Source: Saccharopolyspora_D taberi (GTDB lineage Bacteria; Actinomycetota; Actinomycetes; Mycobacteriales; Pseudonocardiaceae). Taken from it: a DNA stretch of 64,000 nucleotides. This document shows positions 50,957 through 58,748 of this stretch, piece by piece. The notes below the pieces were generated by a model. That model saw only the letters and a program-made list of their open reading frames with translations. It did not search any database and was not told the DNA's origin. Each line of letters opens with the position of its first letter. The first letter of the stretch is position 1. A program made the position numbers and the translations under genes. The stretch is taken from the NCBI RefSeq assembly GCF_039534165.1, contig NZ_BAAAUX010000007.1, positions 1 through 64,000 of the forward strand, read 5' to 3'.

Positions 50957-51115
50957 TCACGACATCAGCAGAACCACGGCTCCCACCACGATGCCGATGA
51001 CGACCACGGCCGCCGCCGTGATCATCACCCCCCGCAGCTTCGGCCGTTCCTGCGCGACCTCGCTCTGCGCGCGCTCGCGCCACTGCATGAACGTGGTGCC
51101 TTCGCCCTCGCTCAC
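50957..51115 (-). CDS. Small single-helix membrane protein (52 aa)
   Basis: A GTG at 51115, with GGGGAGAGA just upstream, opens a 52-aa frame starting MSEGEGTTFMQWRERAQSEV. An amphipathic N-terminus with basic LRG is followed by one long hydrophobic helix (about 30-51, ITAAAVVVIGIVVGAVVLL) ending near the C-terminus, as in tail-anchored proteins. Codon bias is normal. Function is unknown. Confidence 0.68.
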   Translation of the reverse strand: MSEGEGTTFMQWRERAQSEVAQERPKLRGVMITAAAVVVIGIVVGAVVLLMS

Positions 51116-51192
51116 GATCTCTCCCCTGCTCGTCGGGTCGGTCCCTCGGACGCATGGCGTGCGACCGGCGGTTCCAACCTTGTCACAACGCC

Positions 51193-51831
51193 TCAGCGAG
51201 ATCCGAGCCGCACGGTCCGCCGCGCCCAGCGTTCCAGCAGGCCGTCGTCGTGGCTGATGGCCAGCACCCCGGTCCGGTCCGCCGCCACCCGGTCCTCGAC
51301 CACCCGGACGAGGGATGCCGTGGTGGAGGCGTCGAGCATCGCGGTCATCTCGTCGCAGATCAGGTAGCGCGGGCGCAGCGCGAGCGCGCGGGCCAGGCAG
51401 GCGCGCTGCAACTGGCCGTCGCTGACCTCGTGCGGCCTGCGCCCGAGCAGCTCCTCGGTCAGCCCGACCAGGTCCGCGAGCTCGGCGACCCGGTCCGCCG
51501 TCCCGGTGGCGCGCAGCGGCTCGGCCACGATCTCGCGCAGCGTGAACCGCGGGTCGACCGCCGGGCGCGGCTGCTGGAAGACCACACCGATCGCGGTGCG
51601 CTGCTCGCGCGGTGCGGAGTGGCGGAACCCGGTGACCGGCGCGCCGTCCACCGCGACCTGCCCGGCCCACGGGCGCTGGAGCAGCGCCAGCACCCGGGCC
51701 AGCGTCGACTTGCCGCAGCCGCTCGGCCCCGACAGGCCGACGACCTCGCCCGGCGCGATCTCGATGTCGACGCCGTCGAGCACCGGCACTCCCCTGCGGT
51801 ATCCGGCGACCAGGCCGGTCCCGGTCAGCAC
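51193..51831 (-). CDS. Peptide/nickel-type ABC transporter ATPase, second subunit (OppF/DppF-like)
   Basis: The protein is 212 aa from GTG 51831, which overlaps the stop of the first ATPase gene (GTGCTGA). Walker A is GPSGCGKST, Walker B is YLICDEMTAMLD and the switch His is in AISHDDGLL. The signature loop is VSDGQLQRA in place of LSGGQ.QR, and Walker B has Met-Thr-Ala where most have Pro-Thr-Ser; both occur in nickel and peptide DppF-like subunits. It lacks the C-terminal oligopeptide domain. It is the last gene of a five-gene operon (binding protein, two permeases, two ATPases). Confidence 0.88.
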   Translation of the reverse strand: MLTGTGLVAGYRRGVPVLDGVDIEIAPGEVVGLSGPSGCGKSTLARVLALLQRPWAGQVAVDGAPVTGFRHSAPREQRTAIGVVFQQPRPAVDPRFTLREIVAEPLRATGTADRVAELADLVGLTEELLGRRPHEVSDGQLQRACLARALALRPRYLICDEMTAMLDASTTASLVRVVEDRVAADRTGVLAISHDDGLLERWARRTVRLGSR

Positions 51832-52802
51832 GGCGGGTGCGCGGCGACCCAGCGGTCGCCGTGGGCTCGCAGTTCCGGATCTCCCGTGCAGGAGCCGGAC
51901 GGACAGCGCTGGCAGAACACGCAACCCCATTCCCGTTCGAGGCGGTCGAGTTCGGTCAGGGCGGGCGGATGACCCGGGATCGGCTCGAAGCCGCCCTCCG
52001 GCAGCGCGCCGAGCAGACCCGCGGTGTACGGGTGCCAGGGATCGGCGAAGACCTCCTCGGCGGGCCCGGCCTCGACGATCCGGCTCGCGTACATCACCGC
52101 GACATCGGTGGCGACCCGCTTGGCCGCGGTCAGGTCGTGGGTGATCAGCAGTACCGCGCGGTCGTCGGCCGCGGTCTCGGCCAGGAGGTCCACCGTCCTG
52201 TGGACCAGTGGGCGATCCAGTCCGGTGGTCGGTTCGTCAGCCAGCAGCACCGGTGGATCGCCCGCCAGCGCCAGCGCGATCGCGACCCGCTGCGCCATGC
52301 CGCCGGACAGCTCGTGCGGGTAGTGGTCGAGCTCGTCCGGGCGCAGGCCGACGCGTTCGGCGAGCTCGTCGGGGCCCGCGCCCGAGCCCAGCGCGCGGAT
52401 CGCTTCGACGAGCTGGCTGCGCGCGGTGCGCACCGGGGTCAAGTGCGTGCCCGCCGACTGCGGCACCAGCCCGATCCGCCGCCCGCGCACCCGCTCGGCC
52501 AGCACCTGCTCCGGCGCCGACAGCAGCTCGACGTCGCCGGTCACCGCCCGGCCGCGGACCTGCGCGTTGGCCGGGAGCAGCCCGAGCAGCGCCGAGGCCA
52601 GCACCGACTTCCCGCAGCCGGACTCCCCGACCAGCGCCAGCACCCGGCCGCGCTCCAGGCGCAGCGACGCGTCGGTGACCGCGCGGACCTCGCCGCGCCT
52701 GCCGAGCAGGAAGCGCACCGACAGCCGGTCCAGTTCCAGCAGGCTCCCGGTGCTGCCAGAACCAACGCTCACAGCACCAACATTCCCAGCACCAACGCTC
52801 AC
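51825..52802 (-). CDS. Peptide/nickel-type ABC transporter ATPase, first subunit (OppD/DppD-like)
   Basis: The protein has 325 aa. Start GTG 52802 overlaps the permease stop (GTGA). A second in-frame GTG 30 bases later (52772) is also possible because a 15-bp unit containing the start is repeated. Walker A is GESGCGKSV, signature LSGGMAQR, Walker B VLLADEPTTGLD, H-loop ITHDLTAAK. The C-terminal oligopeptide-transporter domain with four cysteines (GCVFCQRCPSGSC) is present and may hold an iron-sulfur centre, as in related subunits. Confidence 0.9.
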   Translation of the reverse strand: MSVGAGNVGAVSVGSGSTGSLLELDRLSVRFLLGRRGEVRAVTDASLRLERGRVLALVGESGCGKSVLASALLGLLPANAQVRGRAVTGDVELLSAPEQVLAERVRGRRIGLVPQSAGTHLTPVRTARSQLVEAIRALGSGAGPDELAERVGLRPDELDHYPHELSGGMAQRVAIALALAGDPPVLLADEPTTGLDRPLVHRTVDLLAETAADDRAVLLITHDLTAAKRVATDVAVMYASRIVEAGPAEEVFADPWHPYTAGLLGALPEGGFEPIPGHPPALTELDRLEREWGCVFCQRCPSGSCTGDPELRAHGDRWVAAHPPC

Positions 52803-52805
52803 AGC
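52761..52805. repeat. Three tandem 15-bp units across a stop/start junction
   Basis: ACCAACGCTCACAGC, ACCAACATTCCCAGC and ACCAACGCTCACAGC stand in tandem. The outer two each carry a GTG start (minus strand) for the ATPase, and the third also carries the dppC-like stop. They encode AVSVGAGNVGAVSVG at the protein start. Unit number could vary by slippage without changing the frame. Confidence 0.85.
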
Positions 52806-53710
52806 GCCAACTCCGATCTGCGGCGGGGGACGACCCGGTCCCGCCAGGTCGCGGCCAGCCCGGACACCGCCAGCGTGGTGGCCACCAGCAGCAGCGACGG
52901 GAACGCGACGATCCACCACGCGCCCAGCAGCACCGCCTCCCGGCCGTCGCCGAGGATGTTGCCGATGCTGGCCAGGTGCGGCGGCAGCCCGAGCCCGAGG
53001 AAGCTCAGCGCGGTCTCGTGCCACACCGCGTGCGGCACCAGCAGCACCGCCGAGAGCGCGGCCTGCGGCACGACCGCGGGCAGCAGGTGCCTGCGCAGGA
53101 TCCGCATCCGCGTCGAGCCGCCCGCGACGGCGGCGTCGATGTAGGGGCGTTCGCGCAGCGACAGCACTTCCGCGCGGACGATCCGCGCGACGGTCGTCCA
53201 GTGCGTGAGCGCGATCGAGAGCATGACCGCGCCGAGGCTTCCCCGGTACAGCGCGACGATCACGATGCCCAGCAGCAGGTGCGGCACCGAGTTGACGGTG
53301 TCGACCGCGCGCATCAGCAGCCGGTCGGTCCAGCCGCCGACCGCGCCCGCGACCGCGCCGACCAGCGATCCGAGCACTGTGGACACCACCGCGCTGACCG
53401 CGGCCACCAGCAACGAGATCCGCAGCCCGGCCAGCGACTGCACGAGCAGGTCCCGGCCGCCGGAGTCGGTGCCGAACGGGTGCGCCGGGCTCGGCGCCAG
53501 CCGGACCGAGTCGTAGTCGACGAGGTCGCCGCCGCCGAGCACCGCGGGCACGACCAGCGCCCCGAGCACCAGCGCGGCCAGGGTCGCCGCCGACCACCGC
53601 AGCCGCCCGTACCCGGAGGTCGTGCGCCCGCGCGGCGTGCCCGCGCGCCTGCGGCCCGCGGGGATCCAGGTGGCCTGGGCGCTCGCCCGTCCAAGATCGT
53701 GATCAGCCAT
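52799..53710 (-). CDS. Peptide/nickel-type ABC transporter permease, DppC-like
   Basis: This 303-aa membrane protein has an N-terminal OppC extension (HPFGTDSGGRDLLVQSLAGLR) and about six helices. The EAA-type coupling loop is YIDAAVAGGSTRMRILRRHLLP near residue 190, and WHETALSFLGLGLPP follows as in other OppC/DppC proteins. It overlaps the upstream permease gene by 8 bp and the downstream ATPase by GTGA. Confidence 0.92.
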   Translation of the reverse strand: MADHDLGRASAQATWIPAGRRRAGTPRGRTTSGYGRLRWSAATLAALVLGALVVPAVLGGGDLVDYDSVRLAPSPAHPFGTDSGGRDLLVQSLAGLRISLLVAAVSAVVSTVLGSLVGAVAGAVGGWTDRLLMRAVDTVNSVPHLLLGIVIVALYRGSLGAVMLSIALTHWTTVARIVRAEVLSLRERPYIDAAVAGGSTRMRILRRHLLPAVVPQAALSAVLLVPHAVWHETALSFLGLGLPPHLASIGNILGDGREAVLLGAWWIVAFPSLLLVATTLAVSGLAATWRDRVVPRRRSELAL

Positions 53711-54677
53711 CGGCGGCCACCCTCGGGTCGAGCGCGATCGCGGCGATGTCGGCGCACAGCGAGCCGAGCAGCACGGCGGCGGTCGCGGTCAGCGTCAGGA
53801 TCGCCAGCAGCGGGTAGTCGACGGCGGTGGCCGCGGTGACCACGGCGGCGGCGACGCCGGGCCAGGAGAAGACCTCCTCGACCAGCACCGCACCGGTCAC
53901 CAGCTCCGGCACCCGGGCACCGATCAGCGTCACGAACGGCAGCAGCGCGGTCGGCAGCGCGTGCCGGAGGACCACCGCGCGCTCGCCGAGCCCGCGCGCC
54001 CGCGCGCCGGTGACGTGGTCCTCGGCGAGCGAGGCCAGCATCGACTGCCGGACGTGCAGCACCAGCCACGGCGACTGTGAGATCCCCAGCACCAGCGCGG
54101 GAAGCGCGAGGTGTTCGGCGATCTGGCCGGAGGTCAGCGCGCTGCCCGCGTCGGTCAGCCCGGCGACCGGCAGCCAGCCGAGGCCGAGCGCGAACACCGC
54201 GATCGCCAGCAGCGCCAGCACGAACGGCGGTACGCCCTCCAGCGCGTGCCCGATCGCGGTGACCAGCCGGTCGGTCCAGCCGCCCTGCCGCCAGGCCGCG
54301 ACCGTGCCCAGCACCAGCGCGATCAGCACGGCCAGCGCGAGCCCGGTGGCGGCCAGCAGCAGCGTCCACGGCAGCCGCTCGGCGAGGACCTGCGCGACCG
54401 GCTGGCGCAGCGAGCGGGAGTTTCCGAGATCGCCTTGCAGAACTCCGGTCAGCCAGCGCCAGAACTGCACCAGCACCGGGTCGTCGAGCCCGAGCTCAGC
54501 GCGCACCCGGGCGACGTCGGCGGCCGAGGCGCTGAACAGTTCCACTCCGTAGTACTGGTGGACCGGGTCGAACGGGGACGCCGCCGCGAGCAGGAACACC
54601 CCGACCGCCACCACCGCCAGCACGGGCACCGCGAAGCCGAGCCTGTGCAGGACCAGGCGCGTGATGGCACGGCTCAC
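53703..54677 (-). CDS. Peptide/nickel-type ABC transporter permease, DppB-like
   Basis: The protein has 324 aa from GTG 54677, which overlaps the binding-protein stop (GTGA). The N-terminal DppB signature lies around SPFDPVHQYYGVELF and LGLDDPVLVQFWRWLTGVLQGDLGNS. The EAA loop is EDHVTGARARGLGERAVVLRHALPTALLP, in two parts near residue 215, and VLVEEVFSWPGVA follows. Six helices are expected. Confidence 0.92.
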   Translation of the reverse strand: MSRAITRLVLHRLGFAVPVLAVVAVGVFLLAAASPFDPVHQYYGVELFSASAADVARVRAELGLDDPVLVQFWRWLTGVLQGDLGNSRSLRQPVAQVLAERLPWTLLLAATGLALAVLIALVLGTVAAWRQGGWTDRLVTAIGHALEGVPPFVLALLAIAVFALGLGWLPVAGLTDAGSALTSGQIAEHLALPALVLGISQSPWLVLHVRQSMLASLAEDHVTGARARGLGERAVVLRHALPTALLPFVTLIGARVPELVTGAVLVEEVFSWPGVAAAVVTAATAVDYPLLAILTLTATAAVLLGSLCADIAAIALDPRVAADG

Positions 54678-56263
54678 GGCTTCGGTTTCCAGGCTTCGAG
54701 GTTCCACCACGGGCCCCAGGTCGTGCCGTGGGTGTGCGGCTCGACCGGCGGCTGGTAGCCGTCCCACTTCCCGTCGCGCATCACGTAGCTGTGGTCGACG
54801 AACGCCAGGTACACCTGGCCGGGATCGGCGACGTAGGCGCGCTGCGCCCGCTTGTAGGACTCCGCCCTGGCGGCGGGATCGGTGTTCTGCCGCCCGCTGT
54901 CGAGCGCGGCGTCGACCTCGGCGTTGCGGTAGCGGCCGGGGTTGTTGTACGTGCCGGTGCCGATCACCGACGAGTGCAGCGCGGAGTACATCTGCGGGTC
55001 GGGGTCGATCGGGTTGCCGCCGCCGAGCACGATCCCGTCGGTGGCGATCCGCCCGGCGACCGCGGAGCGGTCCACACCGGCCAGCTCGACCTCGATGCCG
55101 ACGGCCTTGGCGTCGGAGGCGAAGGCGCGGGCGAGGTCCTTGCGCAGGCTGTCGTCGGCGAAGTACATGACGGTGAACTTCGCGCGCTGCCCGCCGCGCT
55201 GGCGGATCCCGTCCGGTCCGGCGGTCCAGCCCGCGTCGTCGAGGATCTTCGCCGCCCTGGCCCGGTCGAAGCCGAACCGCGCGGCGGGCTCGTGGTAGGC
55301 GCCCATCGACTCCGGGACCGGCGCGTACGCGGGCGTGCCGTGCCCGCCGAGCAGTGCCTGGATCATGCCCTCGCGGTCGACGGCGTGGTTGAGCGCGAGC
55401 CGCACCGCCCGGTCACCGGCGACCGGGTGCTCGTTGGGCAGCGCGATCGTGCGGAAGTCGGCCGTGCGGTGGTGCACGGTCCGGTAGCCGTCCCGGCCGA
55501 CGCTCTGCGCGAGCACCGGCGGGAGCACGGTGCCGTCGAACTCGCCGGACTGGAGGCGCTGGGCGCGGGTGTTGTCGTCCTTGGCGAACACGACCGTGAC
55601 CTTGCCGACCGCGGGCGGGCCGGCCCAGTACGCCGGGTTGGCCTCCCAGGTCATCTGGTCGCCCTGCCGCCACTCGACCAGCCGGTACGGGCCGGTGCCG
55701 ACGGGCTTGGTGTTGAGCTCGGAGCTCTCCAGCGAAGCGGGCTGGGCCAGCTTCTCGGCGGGGACGATGCCCAGCACGAGCTTCGACGGCCACGCCGAGT
55801 ACGGGATGTTCAGGTCGAAGCGGACCGTGCGCGGGTCGAGGGCCGTCACGTTGGCGAGCATCGAGAAGTCGGAGGAAATCGTTGCGGCGTAAGCCGGATC
55901 GATGGCCGCGCGGTAGGTCGCCACGACGTCGTTGGCGTCGAACGGGGTGCCGTCGTGGAAGGTCACGCCCTCGCGCAGCCGGACCGTCCAGGACTTGGCG
56001 TCCGAAGTGGACTGCGGCGGTTCGGCGGCCAGCGCGGGGCGCAGGCTGCTGGTGCCGTCGAAGGCGAGCAGTCCGTCGTAGAACTTCGCCGCGCCTTCCT
56101 CGCCGTAGCCCAGCAGCGGGTTCAGGCTCTCCGGCTCGTAACCGTCGGCGAGCAGCATCGAGCCGGGGTCCGAACTCGCACCGGGGGTCGTTGGAGCGGT
56201 GCACGCGCCCAGCAGCGCCAGGGCGGCCGGGGCGGCGATGAGGAGTCCTCGACGATTGAGCAC
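54674..56263 (-). CDS. Family 5 extracellular solute-binding lipoprotein
   Basis: This 529-aa lipoprotein has lipobox LLGAC (Cys21). The mature protein has the SBP family 5 plan: ADGYEPESLNPLLGYGEEG, SLRPALAAEPPQS, VRLREGVTFHDGTPFDANDV, GTGPYRLVEWRQGDQMTWEANPAYW in pieces, and RLALNHAVDREGMI. Ligands of this family include peptides, nickel and opines. The GntR regulator and the amidase gene beyond suggest an amide- or nitrogen-containing substrate. Start is GTG 56263 with AAGGTG as ribosome site inside a palindrome. Confidence 0.9.
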   Translation of the reverse strand: MLNRRGLLIAAPAALALLGACTAPTTPGASSDPGSMLLADGYEPESLNPLLGYGEEGAAKFYDGLLAFDGTSSLRPALAAEPPQSTSDAKSWTVRLREGVTFHDGTPFDANDVVATYRAAIDPAYAATISSDFSMLANVTALDPRTVRFDLNIPYSAWPSKLVLGIVPAEKLAQPASLESSELNTKPVGTGPYRLVEWRQGDQMTWEANPAYWAGPPAVGKVTVVFAKDDNTRAQRLQSGEFDGTVLPPVLAQSVGRDGYRTVHHRTADFRTIALPNEHPVAGDRAVRLALNHAVDREGMIQALLGGHGTPAYAPVPESMGAYHEPAARFGFDRARAAKILDDAGWTAGPDGIRQRGGQRAKFTVMYFADDSLRKDLARAFASDAKAVGIEVELAGVDRSAVAGRIATDGIVLGGGNPIDPDPQMYSALHSSVIGTGTYNNPGRYRNAEVDAALDSGRQNTDPAARAESYKRAQRAYVADPGQVYLAFVDHSYVMRDGKWDGYQPPVEPHTHGTTWGPWWNLEAWKPKP

Positions 56264-56266
56264 TCA

Positions 56267-56281
56267 AGCACCTTAGGTGCT
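56267..56281 (-). promoter_or_regulatory. Palindrome at the ribosome site of the transporter operon
   Basis: AGCACCTTAGGTGCT has 6-bp perfect arms and covers the presumed ribosome site of the binding-protein gene. It could be an operator for the neighbouring GntR regulator or a small RNA stem that hides the ribosome site. Only 75 bp separate the binding-protein start from the regulator stop. Confidence 0.4.
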
Positions 56282-56338
56282 GTTGCAAGTGCTTCTCAAC
56301 AATGGGTTGGTTGCATTACAGGCACCTTCGGGTCGCGC

Positions 56339-56965
56339 TCAGCCCTTCAGCAGCACGCGCTGGGTCTCCTCCAGGTGCGCGGTGATCGCCTTCGCGCTCG
56401 CCTCGGCGTCGCCGGAAGCCAGCGCCTCGATGATCGCCTCGTGCTCGGCCAGCACCGCCTCCCGGCGGTCGGCGGCGCGGAACAGCGCGACGACACCGGC
56501 CCGGATCTGCCGCGCGCGCAGCCCGTCGTAGCTCCGGTCCAGCATCTCGTTGCCCACCGCGTGCACGAGCGCCGCGTGGAAGGCGTGGTCCCGGTCGATG
56601 AACTCGTGCGGGTCGTCGGCAGCCCGGAGCGCGCGCTGCCCCTCGAGTTCGGCACGCATGCGCTCCAGCGGAACCGCCGCCAGCTCCAGCGCCCGGCGCG
56701 CCGCGTAGCACTCGATCATGCCGCGGACCTCGAACAGCTCCCGGATCTCCTTGCCGCCGACCGGCGGGACGTAGGCGCCGCGCTTGGGCACGAGCTGCAC
56801 CAGTTCCTCCGCCGCGAGCAGCAGCAACGCCTCCCGGATCGGGGTGCGCGAGACGCCGATCTCGTCGGCCAGGGCCTGCTCGTTGACGAACCGCCCCTGC
56901 ATCGAGGGGTCGCCCAGGACCACCTCCTTGAGGTGGTCGTAGGCGAGCTGCCGTCCCGAGGTCAT
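56339..56965 (-). CDS. GntR family regulator with FCD ligand domain
   Basis: The protein is 208 aa. The N-terminal winged HTH is LAYDHLKEVVLGD then FVNEQALADEIGVSRTPIREALLLL (residues about 6-55). The FCD helical domain follows with the metal/ligand residues in FEVRGMIECYAARRA, DRDHAFHAALVHAVGNEML and LAEHEAIIEALASGD. It lies between the transporter operon (same strand, downstream) and the divergent amidase gene, and likely controls both in response to a carboxylate or related metabolite. Confidence 0.9.
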   Translation of the reverse strand: MTSGRQLAYDHLKEVVLGDPSMQGRFVNEQALADEIGVSRTPIREALLLLAAEELVQLVPKRGAYVPPVGGKEIRELFEVRGMIECYAARRALELAAVPLERMRAELEGQRALRAADDPHEFIDRDHAFHAALVHAVGNEMLDRSYDGLRARQIRAGVVALFRAADRREAVLAEHEAIIEALASGDAEASAKAITAHLEETQRVLLKG

Positions 56966-57009
56966 CCGGGGGCTCCTCCTGATCTCGGCCGTGCACCGCG
57001 ACCGCAGTC

Positions 57010-57033
57010 TTGCATATTGTTCGTATACAGCAG
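57010..57033. promoter_or_regulatory. AT-rich dyad between the GntR and amidase genes
   Basis: CTTGCATATTGTTCGTATACAGC is an AT-rich island in a GC-rich gap of about 93 bp. It has TGC/GCA ends and a loose dyad (ATAT..ATAC), the size of an FCD-GntR operator. It also offers TATACA as a -10 for the amidase gene. The reading is suggestive only. Confidence 0.4.
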
Positions 57034-57058
57034 TCGACGCAGAAGGGCGGAACCGCTG

Positions 57059-57850
57059 ATGCGGATCGCACTGTGCCAGATCGTCTCCACCCCCGACCCG
57101 AAGGCGAACCTGGAGCTGGTCGCCGACGGCGTGCGCCGCGCCGCCGAGGCCGGTGCGGAGCTGGCGGTGTTCCCGGAAGCCACGATGGCGTGCTTCGGCG
57201 TGAAGCTCGGGCCGCTGGCCGAACCGCTCGACGGGCCCTGGGCGGGAGAGGTGCGGAGGCTGGCCGACGAGGCAGGCATCGCCGTGGTGGCCGGCATGTT
57301 CACGCCTGCCGACGACGGCCGGGTCGGCAACACGCTGCTGGTCACCGGCCGCGGCCTCGACGAGCACTACGACAAGATCCACCTCTTCGACGCCTTCGGC
57401 TTCGAGGAGTCGCGGAACGTCGCGCCCGGCGACCGGCCGCTGACCGTCCGGCTCGGCGGGACCACGGTCGGCTTCGCCACCTGCTACGACGTCCGGTTCC
57501 CCGGCCTGTACACGGCGCTGGCCGACCAGGGCGCGTCGGTGATCGTCACCTCCGCGTCCTGGGGCGCGGGCGAGGGCAAGCGCGAGCAGTGGGAGCTGCT
57601 GGTGCGCGCCCGCGCGCTGGACTCCACGTCGTGGGTGGTGGCCTGCGGCCAGGCCGACCCGCGCAGCGTCGGCCGCGAGCCCAGCGGCAAGGCGCCGACC
57701 GGGGTCGGCTTCAGCACGGTCGCCACCCCGCTGGGCGCGGTGCACGCGCAGCTGGGCGCCGAGCCGGACGTCCTCGTCGTCGACCTCGACCCGGACGCGG
57801 TGCGGGAGGCCCGGCGCGCGGTGCCGGTCCTGCTCAACCGGCGGTTCTGA
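57059..57850 (+). CDS. Nitrilase-superfamily carbon-nitrogen hydrolase
   Basis: The protein is 263 aa with the Glu-Lys-Cys triad: Glu40 in LAVFPEATM, Lys106 in EHYDKIHLFDAF and Cys142 in FATCYDVRFPGLY. The pattern is that of the omega-amidase/Nit2-like branch, which hydrolyses amides such as 2-oxoglutaramate, deaminated glutathione or similar compounds. There is no signal peptide, so it works on material inside the cell, perhaps delivered by the adjacent ABC importer. It is divergent from the GntR gene. Confidence 0.9.
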   Translation: MRIALCQIVSTPDPKANLELVADGVRRAAEAGAELAVFPEATMACFGVKLGPLAEPLDGPWAGEVRRLADEAGIAVVAGMFTPADDGRVGNTLLVTGRGLDEHYDKIHLFDAFGFEESRNVAPGDRPLTVRLGGTTVGFATCYDVRFPGLYTALADQGASVIVTSASWGAGEGKREQWELLVRARALDSTSWVVACGQADPRSVGREPSGKAPTGVGFSTVATPLGAVHAQLGAEPDVLVVDLDPDAVREARRAVPVLLNRRF

Positions 57851-58748
57851 CGGTCCGCCGGTAGGCGATGACCGCGAGCGCGACCCCGACGGCGAGCACG
57901 GCGCTGGTGATCAGGCTGCCCTCGACGCCGAACTGGCCGCCGGTCAGCAGCGACGTGCTGCCGGTGGCCACCTCGGCGTCGAACAGCGTGGTCCGCAGGT
58001 TCATGCCGGAGACCTCGACGCCGAAGACGTTGCCCTGGAACCAGTTCCAGACCGCGTGGAACGCGCACACGCCCCACAGCCCGCCCTCGGCCAGCGCCCA
58101 GAACACCAGCAGCAGCGAGATCAGCGCCAGGTTCAGGCCCGGGACGACCCCGACCCCGGCGTTCGCGCCGTGCAGCGCGGTGAACACGACCGCCTGGACG
58201 ACGACCGCGGCGGTCAGGCCCCACTTCCGGTAGGTGGTCTGGAGCAGGTAGCCGCGGGTGACGATCTCCTCGGTGCTGGCCTGCACCGCGAACCCGGCCA
58301 GCGCCAGCAGCACCCCGGCCGCCTGCGCGGGAACCGGACCGTCCATCGTGAACTGTCCACTCACGACGTTGGCCAGCACCGGGATCGACAGCGCCACCGC
58401 GGCACCGGCAGCGCCCAGGGCCAGGCGCTGGGGAACGCGGCTCGCGGGCAGGAACCCGACGCTGCCGAAGGGGCGGCCCTCCCTGAACCGGATCCACAGC
58501 CACAGCAACGCCGTCGTGCCGCCGAAGGCCAGCATCAGCACCATCTGGTCGGCCAGCGCCAGCCGCGGTTCGAGCAGCCCCGCCCCGGCGCCGGTGACCA
58601 GCGCCAGGACGAGCAGCGCCACCGCCTGCCCGACGAACAGGCACCCGAGCAGCACGACCAGCGCCAGGACCGGGCCGGTCGGCCGCCGGGCCAGGAAGAT
58701 CCCGTCGAGCAGCGGTGACGGTGACTTGGCGCGTTCGCTCAGTTGCAT
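57834..58748 (-). CDS. CPBP-family intramembrane metalloprotease
   Basis: The protein is 304 aa with about seven or eight hydrophobic helices. The CPBP/Abi motifs are complete: STEEIVTRGYLLQTT (EE...R), FTALHGANAG and CAFHAVWNWFQG. These are glutamate/histidine intramembrane proteases related to Rce1. Bacterial members are linked to bacteriocin self-protection or protein maturation, but the substrate here is unknown. Start ATG 58748; an ATG at 58757 is possible. It overlaps the MFS gene upstream (10 bp) and the convergent amidase 3' end (17 bp). Confidence 0.88.
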   Translation of the reverse strand: MQLSERAKSPSPLLDGIFLARRPTGPVLALVVLLGCLFVGQAVALLVLALVTGAGAGLLEPRLALADQMVLMLAFGGTTALLWLWIRFREGRPFGSVGFLPASRVPQRLALGAAGAAVALSIPVLANVVSGQFTMDGPVPAQAAGVLLALAGFAVQASTEEIVTRGYLLQTTYRKWGLTAAVVVQAVVFTALHGANAGVGVVPGLNLALISLLLVFWALAEGGLWGVCAFHAVWNWFQGNVFGVEVSGMNLRTTLFDAEVATGSTSLLTGGQFGVEGSLITSAVLAVGVALAVIAYRRTVRTAG

